A DNA stretch of 64,000 nt from Micromonospora sp. M71_S20 (GTDB lineage Bacteria > Actinomycetota > Actinomycetes > Mycobacteriales > Micromonosporaceae): the NCBI RefSeq assembly GCF_003664255.1, contig NZ_RCCV01000001.1, positions 1,364,001 through 1,428,000 on the forward strand, given 5' to 3'. Position 1 is the first letter of the stretch; every line of letters begins with the position of its first letter. This document shows, one piece after another, positions 34,246-47,818 of the stretch. The translations under genes were made by a program, and so were the position numbers. The notes under the pieces were generated by a model that saw only the letters and a program-made list of their open reading frames with translations, did not search any database and was not told where the DNA came from.

Positions 34246-35121
34246 TCAGACCCGCAGGTAGAAGCGGAGCGTGACCCAGGCGGTCACCGCGCTGACCAGG
34301 CCACCGACGCCGGCCATCAGCGGGAACATGAACAGGATGTCGCCCCAGCTGATCGGCGAGAGCAGGCCCTGCAGCGCCTGGAGCGACCCGTCGAAGAGCA
34401 GGTACTTGGCCGCGATGAGGGCCACCAGGCCGAGCAGCGAGCCGATCAGGCCGGCGACCACGGCCTCCAGCACGAACGGCGCCTGGATGAACCAGTTCGA
34501 CGCGCCGACCAGTTTCATGACCGCGACCTCACGCCGCTTGCTGTACGCCGCCACCTGGATCGTGTTGGCGACCAGGAGCAGCGCGGCGACGGCCATCACG
34601 ATCGCGGCGGCCAGGGCGATGTTCTGGATCGCGGTGAGGATGTCGAAGATCTTGTCCAGCAGCCGGCTCTGGTCGACGATCTCGTCGACGCCCTCAGCGT
34701 CCTTGTACTGGTCGTAGATGTTCTTGTACTGCTCGGGATTGTTCAGCGTGAGCCGGAACGACTCGGGCAGGCTGTCCGCCTTGACCGCGCTGAGCAGGTC
34801 GGGAGCGTCCTGGAACATCTCCTGGAAGCGCTTGTACGCCTCCTCCTTGTTGACGTAGATGACCTCCTTGACCAGCGAGTCGCCCTCCAGCTTCGCCTTC
34901 AGGGTGTCGCGCTGCTCGGGAGTCACCTCCTGCGTGAGGAAGATCGAGACCTGGATGTTCTTGTAGTAGAGGTCCTTCATGTCGTCGACCTGGCGGTACA
35001 TGAGACCGCTGGCGCCGAGCATGGTCAGCGAGACCGCCATCGTGATGATCATCGCAATGGTCATGGTCACGTTGCGCCACAGTCCGACCAGTACCTCGGA
35101 CAGGACGTATTTCACGCGCAT
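34246..35121 (-). CDS. ftsX: Cell division permease-like protein FtsX
   Basis: 291 residues, ATG at 35121 with GGAGG upstream. A short cytoplasmic N-terminus, TM1 (TMTIAMIITMAVSLTMLGASGLMY), a large extracellular domain at about 45-165 (KNIQVSIFLTQEVTPEQRDTL), and three C-terminal TM segments (IALAAAIVMAVAALLLVANTI, VLEAVVAGLIGSLLGLVALIA, MFPLMAGVGGLVSAVTAWVTL). With FtsE it passes ATP-driven conformational signals to periplasmic cell-wall hydrolases such as RipC. Downstream of ftsE by 65 bp. Confidence 0.96.
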   Translation of the reverse strand: MRVKYVLSEVLVGLWRNVTMTIAMIITMAVSLTMLGASGLMYRQVDDMKDLYYKNIQVSIFLTQEVTPEQRDTLKAKLEGDSLVKEVIYVNKEEAYKRFQEMFQDAPDLLSAVKADSLPESFRLTLNNPEQYKNIYDQYKDAEGVDEIVDQSRLLDKIFDILTAIQNIALAAAIVMAVAALLLVANTIQVAAYSKRREVAVMKLVGASNWFIQAPFVLEAVVAGLIGSLLGLVALIAAKYLLFDGSLQALQGLLSPISWGDILFMFPLMAGVGGLVSAVTAWVTLRFYLRV

Positions 35122-35186
35122 CGGGATTTCCTCCGGGTCTCCGGCATGAGGTGTTCGTCGTCAGGCTGCGCAGGGGTGGCGTCGGC

Positions 35187-35867
35187 TCAGCCGTAGACGC
35201 CGCGGGCCTGGTCGCGCACGATGCGGCCACTCTCGATCTCGATGACCCGGCGGCGCATCTGGTTCACGATGTTGGAGTCGTGCGTGACCATCACGACGGT
35301 CGTGCCGGTGCGGTTGATCCGGTCCAGCAGGCGCATGATCTCGATCGAGGTGTCCGGGTCCAGGTTTCCGGTCGGCTCGTCCGCGAGCAGGATCAGCGGA
35401 CGGTTCACGAACGCCCGGGCGACGGCGACCCGCTGCTGCTCACCACCGGAGAGCTCGTGCGGGTAGCGGTGCTCCTTACCACCGAGCCCGACCAGCTCCA
35501 GAACCTCCGGCACGACCCGGCGGGCGACCGCCTTGGTCTTGCCGATCACCTCGAGGGCGAACGCCACGTTCTCGTACGCGGTGCGGTTCGGCAGCAGCCG
35601 GAAGTCCTGGAACACGCAGCCGATGGAGCGCCGGAAGTGGGGTCGCTTCCAGGAACGCATCGACGTGACGTCCTTGCTGTTGACGACGACCCGGCCCTTG
35701 TTGGGCGAGACCTCGTGCAGCAGCAACTTGATGATGGTGGACTTGCCGGAGCCGGATGGACCGATGAAGAAGACGAACTCGCCCTTCTCGATCGAGACGG
35801 ACACGTTGTCGAGCGAAGGCCGGGACGCCTTCGGGTACGTCTTCGTCACTTGCTCAAGCTGAATCAC
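35187..35867 (-). CDS. ftsE: Cell division ATP-binding protein FtsE
   Basis: 226 residues from GTG at 35867 ([14 protein letters not shown]); the frame is open 24 codons further but without a ribosome site. Walker [12 protein letters not shown]-loop [22 protein letters not shown], signature [14 protein letters not shown], Walker [14 protein letters not shown], and H-loop [11 protein letters not shown]. Cytoplasmic ATPase of the FtsEX complex. The order prfB-ftsE-ftsX-smpB-ssrA is conserved in actinobacteria. Confidence 0.96.
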   Translation of the reverse strand: MIQLEQVTKTYPKASRPSLDNVSVSIEKGEFVFFIGPSGSGKSTIIKLLLHEVSPNKGRVVVNSKDVTSMRSWKRPHFRRSIGCVFQDFRLLPNRTAYENVAFALEVIGKTKAVARRVVPEVLELVGLGGKEHRYPHELSGGEQQRVAVARAFVNRPLILLADEPTGNLDPDTSIEIMRLLDRINRTGTTVVMVTHDSNIVNQMRRRVIEIESGRIVRDQARGVYG

Positions 35868-35985
35868 GGGTGGTGAGTCTACGCGGTGTAACCGGGGAGC
35901 CAAGCCCCACGCCCCGCCGTTGCGGGTCGCGTCATCCAATTCGGGCGTACCGGAGAGATCGACGACGCGCTCCGCCCATGGTTGA

Positions 35986-37107
35986 TCACGCAGTGTCGCC
36001 AGCGAGCTGCTGCTGCTTGCGCCATCGGATGCCCGCCTCGAGGAACTTGTCCAGATCGCCGTCGAAGACCGCGGTCGGGTTGCCCGTCTCCTGCTCGGTC
36101 CGGAGATCCTTCACCATCTGGTACGGGTGCAGGACGTACGAGCGCATCTGGTCGCCCCACGAGCCGGCGGCGTCCGTCTTCAGGCCCTGCATCTTGGCCT
36201 GTTCCTCCTGGCGCTTGCGCTCCAGCAGCCGGGCCTGGAGCACCCGCAGCGCGGACGCCTTGTTCTGCAGCTGGGACTTCTCGTTCTGGCAGGTGACCAC
36301 GATGCCGGTCGGGATGTGGGTGATCCGCACCGCCGAGTCGGTGGTGTTGACGCTCTGCCCGCCCGGCCCGGAGGAGCGGTAGACGTCGACCCGCATCTCG
36401 TTCTCGGGGATCTCGATGCTGTCGGTCTGCTCGACGACCGGCAGCACCTCCACGCCGGCGAAACTGGTCTGCCGGCGCCCCTGATTGTCGAAGGGGCTGA
36501 TCCGCACCAGCCGGTGGGTGCCGGACTCGACGCTGAGCGTGCCGTACGCGTAGGGCACCTTGACCGTGAAGGTGGCCGACTTCAGGCCCGCCTCCTCGGC
36601 GTAGGAGGTCTCGTAGACCTCCGTCGGGTAGCCGTGCCGCTCCGCCCAGCGCAGGTACATGCGCAGCAGCATCTCGGCGAAGTCCGCCGCGTCCACGCCG
36701 CCGGCGCCGGCTCGGATGGCGACCAGCGCCTCCCGGGAGTCGTACTCGCCGGAGAGCAGGGTGCGGACCTCCATCTCCTCGATGGCCTTGCCCAGCGAGG
36801 CGATCTCCGCCTCGACCTCGGTGAGCACCCCCGGGTCGGACTCCGCCTCGGCCAGTTCCAGCAGCACCTTGGCGTCGTCGAGCCCGGAGCGGAGGCTGCC
36901 GAGCTTGCTGATCTCGCCGTTGACGTACGACAACTGCGAGGTCACCTGCTGGGCCTTCGCCTGGTCGTCCCACAGGTCGGGCGCGGAGGCCTCCTGCTCC
37001 AGGCGGTCCTTGTCCGCGCGCAGCCGGTCGATGTCGAGCACCGCCTCGATGTTGCGCAGGGTGGCGTCGAGGTCCTTGAGCTGTTCGGCGTAATCGGCAG
37101 CGGTCAC
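35986..37107 (-). CDS. prfB: Peptide chain release factor 2
   Basis: 373 residues from GTG at 37107 ([13 protein letters not shown]). Full RF2: the SPF stop-codon-reading tripeptide in [23 protein letters not shown], the GGQ peptidyl-hydrolysis motif in [21 protein letters not shown], and an N-terminal coiled coil ([11 protein letters not shown]). Releases chains at UGA and UAA. The frame is continuous, so the autoregulatory +1 frameshift of E. coli prfB is absent. Confidence 0.96.
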   Translation of the reverse strand: MTAADYAEQLKDLDATLRNIEAVLDIDRLRADKDRLEQEASAPDLWDDQAKAQQVTSQLSYVNGEISKLGSLRSGLDDAKVLLELAEAESDPGVLTEVEAEIASLGKAIEEMEVRTLLSGEYDSREALVAIRAGAGGVDAADFAEMLLRMYLRWAERHGYPTEVYETSYAEEAGLKSATFTVKVPYAYGTLSVESGTHRLVRISPFDNQGRRQTSFAGVEVLPVVEQTDSIEIPENEMRVDVYRSSGPGGQSVNTTDSAVRITHIPTGIVVTCQNEKSQLQNKASALRVLQARLLERKRQEEQAKMQGLKTDAAGSWGDQMRSYVLHPYQMVKDLRTEQETGNPTAVFDGDLDKFLEAGIRWRKQQQLAGDTA

Positions 37108-37123
37108 GACAGACAAGGGTACT

Positions 37124-37188
37124 GCTCGTGCGAGGAACGGGCCTGCCAGCCCCGCAGTCACGAGCCAAGAAGGTTGAGCTCGTGCGAG
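37124..37188. repeat. 11-bp direct repeat upstream of prfB
   Basis: GCTCGTGCGAG occurs at 37124-37134 and 37178-37188, each followed by a similar rAACGrGyCTG stretch. It sits in the 106-bp gap between the PadR stop and prfB start. Could be a duplicated leader or binding site for prfB expression; not a known element. Confidence 0.4.
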
Positions 37189-37213
37189 AAACGAGTCTGG
37201 GGAGCGGCGGCGG

Positions 37214-37729
37214 TCAGCCGACCGGGGCGCTCTTCAGCCAGGACAGGGCGGCCTTGTGGTAGGCGACGGCGAACTCCAGCGCGCTGGCGTCGTACGCGTC
37301 GCCCTCCTTCTTGGCGTTCTTGACCTGCTCCCGGACCTTGGCCAGGGCCTCGGTGTGGTAGTCGTTGGCCGCGGCCTGGAGGTTCTTGAGCTGGCTGGCC
37401 GAGTGCAGCTCGCCGAAGGCGATCCGCAGGGCGATCGGGTTGCGGATGGTGTCCCGCCCCGGCTCCTCGGCCAACCAGCGGGAAAATGTCCGTTTTCCTG
37501 CCGCCGTGATCGCGTACGGCTGGCTGGAGCGCGGGCCGGGCTTGCCCATCCGGACCAGGCCCCGCTCGGCCAGCACCGGCAGCTCCCGGTAGACCTGACT
37601 ACGCGTCATCGACCAGTACGGCGCCAATCGGCGCTCGGCGGCGGCCATCAACTGGCCACCTGTCATGGGGCCCTCGTGGAGCAGCCCGAGCAGGGCCGCC
37701 GCCGTGGGGTTGACTCCGGAATCCGCCAT
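37214..37729 (-). CDS. PadR-family transcriptional regulator
   Basis: 171 residues from ATG at 37729. The PadR winged helix occupies about 8-85: [51 protein letters not shown], with wing residues [20 protein letters not shown]. The C-terminal half is the helical Vir-like dimerisation region ([26 protein letters not shown]). Target unknown; no efflux gene adjoins. Confidence 0.88.
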   Translation of the reverse strand: MADSGVNPTAAALLGLLHEGPMTGGQLMAAAERRLAPYWSMTRSQVYRELPVLAERGLVRMGKPGPRSSQPYAITAAGKRTFSRWLAEEPGRDTIRNPIALRIAFGELHSASQLKNLQAAANDYHTEALAKVREQVKNAKKEGDAYDASALEFAVAYHKAALSWLKSAPVG

Positions 37730-37858
37730 GCCCCTCACGCTGCCACTTTGCCGACGCGGCGTCCAGGATTTGGCATTTTCGCCACCCGGTCGGGTTCCTA
37801 TGTGCACTGTCGGCGCGAGACAGTCCGCCGGGGAGGCGCGCGACGCGCCGCCGGACGG

Positions 37859-38662
37859 TCACAGTCGGCTACGCAGCTCCCACAGTTCCGGGTAGAAGCG
37901 GGTCTCCACGCGGGAGCGCAGGTACGCCCCACCGGCCGAGCCCCCGGTGCCGGGCTTCGTGCCGATCTGCCGCTCGGCCATCAGCACGTGCCGGGCCCGC
38001 CACAGCGAGAACGCCTGGTCGTGGGCGACCAGCGCCTCCGCGAGGTCCCACAGCGGCCCGAACCGCTCCCGGTCCCCGGCGATCGTGGCGTACGCGGCGA
38101 AGCGCGACTCCTCCTCGGCGACGTCGAAGCCGGCCCGGCCGAGCACGGCCAGGAAGCCGTCCCAGAGGCTCGGCTCGGCCAGCCGCCGCTCCAACCGCTG
38201 CCGCTCCACGTCGGGCAGCCCCCGGAAGCGGCGCAGGTAGTCCGGGTCCTTGAGGCCGGAGAGGAACTCGATCTCCCGGAACTGGGCGGACTGGAAGCCC
38301 GAGGCCGGGGCGAGCTTGGTGCGGAAGGCCAGGAAGTCCTGCGGGGTCATCGTGTCGATCACGTCGACCTGACCGATCAGGACCCGTTCCACCACGTGGC
38401 AGCGCTCCAGCCGCACCCGGGGCAGGTAGGTCTCGCCGGCCAGCAGCCGGTCCCGGGCGTCGGTCAGCTCCGCGAGCAGCAGCTTGAACCACAGCTCGTA
38501 GACCTGGTGGATGGTGATGAAGAGCAGCTCGTCGTGGGAGGCCGGGTCGGACTCCGGGACCTGGGCGGCCAGCAGGTCGGCCAGCCGCAGATAGTCCGTG
38601 TAGGTGAGCAGGCCACCCTGCTCGCCGAAGTGGGGATCCTGCGCGGGGGTGGGGTGGGTCAC
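37859..38662 (-). CDS. kynA: Tryptophan 2,3-dioxygenase
   Basis: 267 residues from GTG at 38662; a GTG three codons earlier is possible. Family stretches: GLLTYTDYLRLADLLAAQ, SHDELLFITIHQVYELWFKLLLAEL (His/Tyr/Phe of the substrate pocket), QDFLAFRTKLAPASGFQSAQFREIEFL, and SLWRARHVLMAERQIGTKPGTGGSAGGAYL with the heme-ligand His and the conserved GTGGS loop. Opens the indole ring of L-Trp to N-formylkynurenine. The other kynurenine genes are not in this window. Confidence 0.95.
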   Translation of the reverse strand: MTHPTPAQDPHFGEQGGLLTYTDYLRLADLLAAQVPESDPASHDELLFITIHQVYELWFKLLLAELTDARDRLLAGETYLPRVRLERCHVVERVLIGQVDVIDTMTPQDFLAFRTKLAPASGFQSAQFREIEFLSGLKDPDYLRRFRGLPDVERQRLERRLAEPSLWDGFLAVLGRAGFDVAEEESRFAAYATIAGDRERFGPLWDLAEALVAHDQAFSLWRARHVLMAERQIGTKPGTGGSAGGAYLRSRVETRFYPELWELRSRL

Positions 38663-38717
38663 AGCGGCCACCGTACCGCCGCCCGGCCGCCCCCGCCTCT
38701 CGCGGTGCGGGCACGCA

Positions 38718-38754
38718 AAGGGGCCCTCTCCCCTACGTCGGGAGAGGGCCCCTT
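38718..38754 (-). terminator. Hairpin terminator after pruA
   Basis: Perfect 15-bp stem AAGGGGCCCTCTCCC / GGGAGAGGGCCCCTT with a 7-nt loop, nine bases beyond the pruA stop and upstream of kynA, so kynA is transcribed separately. Confidence 0.75.
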
Positions 38755-38763
38755 GCGCACGCC

Positions 38764-40392
<1,629 letters not shown>

Positions 40393-40644
40393 CAAGGCTC
40401 CTGGCGATCTCGACAGCGGTGGCGAAACCGGACCCGCGGGCACCGGCCGGGTGACCGGCGCCGACGCCGCGCCGGGTTGACCGGTCACGGCAGCGGGACC
40501 TTCCCCGATTCTTCCACGCCCCGGCCCCTCGGCCTTCCCACCCTGCGCGGGGCGGGCCACGGGTGGTGGGGGTGGTGGACGCGTACGCTGGGTGGCCGGT
40601 GAACTGCCGGCCCACCGGGGCCGGCGTCCGTCGGAGGGAAGACG

Positions 40645-41754
40645 ATGACCAAGCAGCCCGGCAGCTCCGCAGCTGCGGAGTCGGACCGGTCGGCGCCGGC
40701 CGCCGACGCGGTTCCCGAGACGACGGACGCCATCGGAGCCACCGGAGCGCAGGACGCCACCGCCCGACCGGTGGACGCCGCCGACGGAACAGAGGCCGGC
40801 CCCCCGGCCGACCCGCGGGGCGGGACGGCGCTGCCGCTCGCGCCCGGTGCGCCGGTGCTCGCGCTCCTGGCGCTCGGGTGGCTGGCCGCGATGCTCTGGT
40901 CGACCCGCGAGGTGATCAGCTCCGCGGCCGCCGGGCTCACCGCCATCAGCCTCTCCGCGTTCGCCCTGCCGGGGGTGATCTCGGCCGCGCTGGTCGCCGG
41001 CGCCGGCTTCGCCCTCTTCGGCGTCGACCTGCTCGCCCGCCGGGGCAGCGACCGGGTCACCCTGCGCTTCGTGGCGGCGATCGGCACCGGCCTGCTCGTC
41101 GGGCTCGCCGCCGCGTTCGCGATCAACCTGACGTACGCCGACAACGCGACCACCAACGTGATCGCCGCGACCACCGCCGCCGCCGCGACCGTCGGCGGGG
41201 CCATCGCCGGCGCCCGCAGCGGGTCCGTGGTCGGGGCCGTGGTGGCCGCCGCCCTCGGCACGCTGATCTTCGTGGTGGCCTTCAGCCGGGCCCGCGACCC
41301 GCTCTTCGACCTGTTCGGCGGCGGCGACACCCAGGAGTCGCTGCTCAGCGCCGCCAAGTGGGTGTCCCGCACCGAGTCGCTGCTCGCCGGCCTGCTGGCC
41401 GGGCTGCTGGCCTTCGGATACCTGACCCTGGCCCGCCGCCGGGCCGCCCGGCACGACGCGGCGGCGCCCGCGCCCCGCTGGCCCGCCTACCTGCTGGCCG
41501 GCGCCGGCCCCGGCCTGCTCCTGATCGTCGCCGAGGTGATCATCCGGGTCGGCGGGCGGTCCCTGCTCGACCTGGCCGGCGCGCTGAGCGAGGCGGACGC
41601 GGTGGCCCAGACCTCGCTGGGCACCTCCCGCATCGACAACGCCATCTGGGTGCTCTTCGTCGGCGCCCTGACCGCGATGATCGCCTTCGGCCGCACCCTG
41701 GGGCCGGCCCACGCCGACGACGACGAGCCGGCCGAGGCCGCCCCCACCCGCTGA
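40645..41754 (+). CDS. Multi-pass membrane protein of unknown function
   Basis: 369 residues, ATG at 40645 with GGAGGG upstream. A 70-residue Ala/Asp/Thr-rich disordered N-terminus, then about eight hydrophobic segments (PVLALLALGWLAAMLWS, GVISAALVAGAGFALFGVDLL, AAIGTGLLVGLAAAFAINL, SLLAGLLAGLLAFGYLTLA, WVLFVGALTAMIAFGRTL), ending in an acidic tail. No transport motif recognised. Divergent from pruA across 252 bp; such proteins are widespread in Micromonosporaceae. Confidence 0.72.
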   Translation: MTKQPGSSAAAESDRSAPAADAVPETTDAIGATGAQDATARPVDAADGTEAGPPADPRGGTALPLAPGAPVLALLALGWLAAMLWSTREVISSAAAGLTAISLSAFALPGVISAALVAGAGFALFGVDLLARRGSDRVTLRFVAAIGTGLLVGLAAAFAINLTYADNATTNVIAATTAAAATVGGAIAGARSGSVVGAVVAAALGTLIFVVAFSRARDPLFDLFGGGDTQESLLSAAKWVSRTESLLAGLLAGLLAFGYLTLARRRAARHDAAAPAPRWPAYLLAGAGPGLLLIVAEVIIRVGGRSLLDLAGALSEADAVAQTSLGTSRIDNAIWVLFVGALTAMIAFGRTLGPAHADDDEPAEAAPTR

Positions 41755-41847
41755 CCCCGGCACCCGCCGCGCCGTCGGGCGCCGCCCGTTGGTGCCGCCG
41801 CGTCGGTCGACACCCCGACGGCGGGCGCCGCAGGTGGCGCGCGGGGG

Positions 41848-42357
41848 TCAGGAGGTCGCGCGGAGCAGCAGGTCCAGCTCGGTGACGTCGTACCACTCCA
41901 GCTCGTGGTCCTCGGCACCGTCGACCGTGAACTGCGCGTCCTCGTCGCCGGCCAGGGCCTCGGTGACCACCTCCGCCGCGGCGGACACGTCGTCGACCGC
42001 GTCGGCCCCGTCCACGTGGACGGCCGCGACGGCGCCGACCGGCACGGGGGCGCTCAGCTCGACCACGCTGGAGCCCAGCTCCCCGTCGCCCCGGCCCACG
42101 GCCGTGGCGGGCAGGTCGACCGAGACGACGACCCGTCGGCGGGGCGCGTCGGGGTCGGCCCGGAGCAGCTGCAACGCGTCCTGGGCGGCCCGGGTGAAGG
42201 CGACGTACTCCAGCTCCTCCTCGTCGCCCTCGGCGTACCACTCCCGCAGGGTGGGGGTCACCGCGTGCGCGGCGGCCACCGGCAGGCCCGCGCCGCGCAG
42301 CAGGGTCAGCATCGGGACGGTCGCCGGCACGTACACCCGGACAAGCTCCTCGGTCAC
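41848..42357 (-). CDS. DUF6912-like protein
   Basis: 169 residues from GTG at 42357. Opens [21 protein letters not shown], followed by [36 protein letters not shown] and [10 protein letters not shown], the layout I associate with the actinobacterial DUF6912 family; the tail is acidic ([16 protein letters not shown]). Cytoplasmic, no known activity. Convergent with the membrane protein before it and divergent from the small HTH gene, both often seen near secA. Confidence 0.7.
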   Translation of the reverse strand: MTEELVRVYVPATVPMLTLLRGAGLPVAAAHAVTPTLREWYAEGDEEELEYVAFTRAAQDALQLLRADPDAPRRRVVVSVDLPATAVGRGDGELGSSVVELSAPVPVGAVAAVHVDGADAVDDVSAAAEVVTEALAGDEDAQFTVDGAEDHELEWYDVTELDLLLRATS

Positions 42358-42570
42358 CGGTCGTCTCCCCCGCTCAGGTCCTGCGCCGGCCTCCGCCGGT
42401 CCCGGCCGATCATGCCCTATGCCGTGACCGTCATACACCGCGCACCTTCCCGGTGGAAGCGTCCCGCCGGTGTGTCCCGGGCGTGTCGCCGCAGGTCGCG
42501 TCCCGGCGGCTGGGCCCTGTCGGCCGTCGGTGGCAAACTGAACCAAACGACGCCAACCCCGGGGGTTTTC

Positions 42571-42798
42571 GTGGAGCCGAGGTTCCTGCTGCTCTCCGAC
42601 GTGGCCACCGAGCTGAACGTGTCGGACTCGCAGGTCTACCACATGGTGCGCAGCGGCGAACTGCCCGCCATCAAGATCGGCGGGCGTGGCCAGTGGCGGG
42701 TGGAACGCGCCCGGCTGGAGGAGTACATCGAGCGCAAGTACGCCGAGACGGCCGACTGGGTGCGGAGCAACCCGTTGGCCGACCGCGACCCGGAGTAA
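42571..42798 (+). CDS. Excisionase-type helix-turn-helix protein
   Basis: 75 residues from GTG at 42571, with GGGGG six bases upstream. A MerR/excisionase-like winged [62 protein letters not shown]. It covers the whole protein and lacks an effector domain. No integrase is nearby; this conserved small regulator is a chromosomal type common in actinobacteria rather than a phage excisionase. Target unknown. Confidence 0.82.
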   Translation: MEPRFLLLSDVATELNVSDSQVYHMVRSGELPAIKIGGRGQWRVERARLEEYIERKYAETADWVRSNPLADRDPE

Positions 42799-42901
42799 CC
42801 GGACCGATCCGCACTGGCATTGACCGTGGGCTCTGCCATGCCCGAGAATGGAGCCTGTCGAAGGCAAACGAAGGCAAACGCAAGATTATGGAGGTATCCG
42901 G

Positions 42902-43498
42902 ATGACCGACCCCCGCCGCCCCGGGCCGGCTAGACCTCCCGTCCGGCTGCGCCCCGCCCCCTCGTTCGAGCCGCCGTTCACCGACGACGACGCCGCACAC
43001 TGGCCGGCTGCGGGCCACGCCCAGCTCGTCCTCGACCTGTTCGAGCCGTCCCGGCGCGAGGCCGACCGGCCGCCCGGCCGACGGCAGCGGCCGGTGCCGA
43101 GCGGCCCCGGCCGGCGGCCCGCCGCCCCGGTGCCGCTGGACGCGCTGGTGACCGCCACCCCCGAGGCGACCCGGGCCGCGCACCGCTTCGTCCGCACCTG
43201 CCTGGAGGTGCTCAACGGCTACCGCCCGCCCGGGCAGCTCAGGCCGCTGCTCGACCCGGCGCGAGCGGCCGGGCTGCTGCCCGAGCTGGCCCGCGCCACC
43301 GCCCGCTCCGGTCCGGTCCGCCGCCGGTCGACCCGACCGGCCGTACGCCTGCTCCGGCTGCGGGTCTGCGAGCCGCGCGCCGCCGCCGTCGAGGTGGCCG
43401 CCGTGCTCGCCAGCACGGGCGGGCGCACCTGGGCGATGGCGCTGCGCCTGGAGCACCGCCGGGGCAGCTGGCTCTGCACGGCCCTCCAGGTGCTCTGA
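42902..43498 (+). CDS. Rv3235-like protein
   Basis: 198 residues, ATG at 42902 behind a perfect GGAGG. The N-terminal half is Pro/Arg-rich and probably disordered; the C-terminal 110 residues are folded: RAAHRFVRTCLEVLNGYRPPGQLRPLLDP, then RLLRLRVCEPRAAAVEVAAVLASTGGRTWAMALRLEHRRGSWLCTALQVL. This matches the short conserved family next to secA in mycobacteria and streptomycetes. Function not known. Upstream, AAGGCAAACG is repeated twice at 42861-42880. Confidence 0.75.
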   Translation: MTDPRRPGPARPPVRLRPAPSFEPPFTDDDAAHWPAAGHAQLVLDLFEPSRREADRPPGRRQRPVPSGPGRRPAAPVPLDALVTATPEATRAAHRFVRTCLEVLNGYRPPGQLRPLLDPARAAGLLPELARATARSGPVRRRSTRPAVRLLRLRVCEPRAAAVEVAAVLASTGGRTWAMALRLEHRRGSWLCTALQVL

Positions 43499-43506
43499 AA
43501 CGCAGG

Positions 43507-43532
43507 AGCCGCGGTCCCGAAGGACCGCGGCT
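43507..43532. terminator. Bidirectional terminator between the Rv3235-like gene and secA
   Basis: Perfect 11-bp stem AGCCGCGGTCC / GGACCGCGGCT closed by a CGAA tetraloop, nine bases after one stop and 41 bases from the convergent secA stop. Confidence 0.75.
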
Positions 43533-43572
43533 TCACACTGCTCGGGCGGGCGCGGGCCCGCTCAACTGCTGA

Positions 43573-46494
<2,922 letters not shown>

Positions 46495-46654
46495 GGATCA
46501 ACGCTCCCCTAGACAGTCTCGAACCATCGTAGGCGCTTCATCGGCGCGATGGTCACTGGTGGCGGCCCTCCGAGCCGGCGAAACCGACATAACACGCTCG
46601 ACTCGCGCCGGCCCGCCGAAATCCGGTTACGCCGTCCGCGAACGGTCCGGCACG

Positions 46655-47818
46655 ATGGCTCGGGTGGAACCTGTGGAGATCACCGAGGACGGCCTGTTGC
46701 TGCGACCCTGGCGGGCGACCGACGCCGACGCGGTGCACCGGGCGTGCCAGGACCCGGACATCCAGCGCTGGACCACCGTACCGCGCCCGTACCGGGCCGA
46801 ACACGCCCTCGGGTTCGTCACCGAAGTGACCCCGGCGGACTGGGCGGCGGGCACCGGGGCGCCGTTCGCGGTCTGCGAGGCCGCCACCGGCGAGCTGCTC
46901 GGCTCCTGCGGGCTGGTCTCGATCGACGCCGGCCTGCGCTCCGGCGAGATCGGCTACTGGACCGCGCCCTGGGCCCGGGGCGCGGGCGTCAGCGTCCGGG
47001 CCGCCCGGGCCGTCGCCCGCTGGGCCTTCGACTCGCTGGCGCTGCGCCGGCTGATCTGGCAGGCCGAGGTGGGCAACCACGCCTCCCGCCTGGTCGCGCT
47101 CCGGACGGGCTTCCGCGTCGAGGGCCGGCTGCGGCTCGCCGATCCCGCCCCCGGCGGCAGTGCGCAGGGCTGGATCGGCTCGCTGCTCCCCGGCGAGGTG
47201 CCCGCCCCCGGCGAGACCGGTCCGGCCGGCCCGGGCACCCTGGAGGCCCGCCGCGCCGCCGTCTTCGGCGCGCCCCCGCCCGTCCTCTTCGCCACCGCCG
47301 GCGCCACCGAGCTGCGGCTGCGCCCGATGGAGGAACGCGACCTGGACGCGATCGTCGACACCTGCCGGGACCGGGAGACCCTCCGCTGGACCAGCGTGCC
47401 CGACCCGTACGAGCGGGCGGACGCCGAGTCGTACCTGGAGTTCGGCCGGGGCACCTGGGCCGGCGGCACCAGCGCCTGCTTCGTGGTCGCCGACGCCGAG
47501 GACCGGTACGTCGGCACGATCGACCTGCGGCTCTCCGCCGCCGACCCGCTGCTGGCCGACGTCGGCTTCATGGCCGCCCCCGCGGCCCGGGGCCGGGGCT
47601 ACCTGTCGGCCGCGCTGACCGCCCTGAGCGCCTGGGGCTTCACCACGCTGGGCCTGGCCCGCATCGAGTGGCGGGCCAACGTCGGCAACACCGCCTCCCG
47701 TCGGGTCGCCGAGAAGGCCGGCTTCACGGTCGAGGGCATCGCCCGGAGCGGGCTCACCCACCGCGGCGAGCGGGTGGACGTCTGGGTCGGCGCGCTGCTC
47801 GCCGGGGACCTGACGTGA
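46655..47818 (+). CDS. Tandem double GNAT acetyltransferase (first of a pair)
   Basis: 387 residues, ATG at 46655. Two complete GNAT domains of the RimJ/RimL type: about 8-185 (LLLRPWRATDADAVHRACQDPDIQRWT, EIGYWTAPWARGAGVSVRAARAVARWAF, VGNHASRLVALRTGFRVEGRLR) and about 220-380 (LRLRPMEERDLDAIVDTCRDRETLRWT, DVGFMAAPAARGRGYLSAALTALSAWGF, VGNTASRRVAEKAGF). The acetyl-CoA loop is better kept in the second (ARGRGYL) than the first (ARGAGVS). Probable internal duplication. Overlaps the next gene by four bases. Substrate unknown. Confidence 0.87.
   Translation: MARVEPVEITEDGLLLRPWRATDADAVHRACQDPDIQRWTTVPRPYRAEHALGFVTEVTPADWAAGTGAPFAVCEAATGELLGSCGLVSIDAGLRSGEIGYWTAPWARGAGVSVRAARAVARWAFDSLALRRLIWQAEVGNHASRLVALRTGFRVEGRLRLADPAPGGSAQGWIGSLLPGEVPAPGETGPAGPGTLEARRAAVFGAPPPVLFATAGATELRLRPMEERDLDAIVDTCRDRETLRWTSVPDPYERADAESYLEFGRGTWAGGTSACFVVADAEDRYVGTIDLRLSAADPLLADVGFMAAPAARGRGYLSAALTALSAWGFTTLGLARIEWRANVGNTASRRVAEKAGFTVEGIARSGLTHRGERVDVWVGALLAGDLT

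Noticed and set aside
35986..37107. Programmed frameshift in prfB
   Set aside because: The reading frame is continuous from the GTG to the stop; there is no internal UGA.
42571..42798. Phage excisionase
   Set aside because: It has the fold, but no integrase, attachment site or foreign composition is nearby; the chromosomal neighbourhood with secA is conserved.
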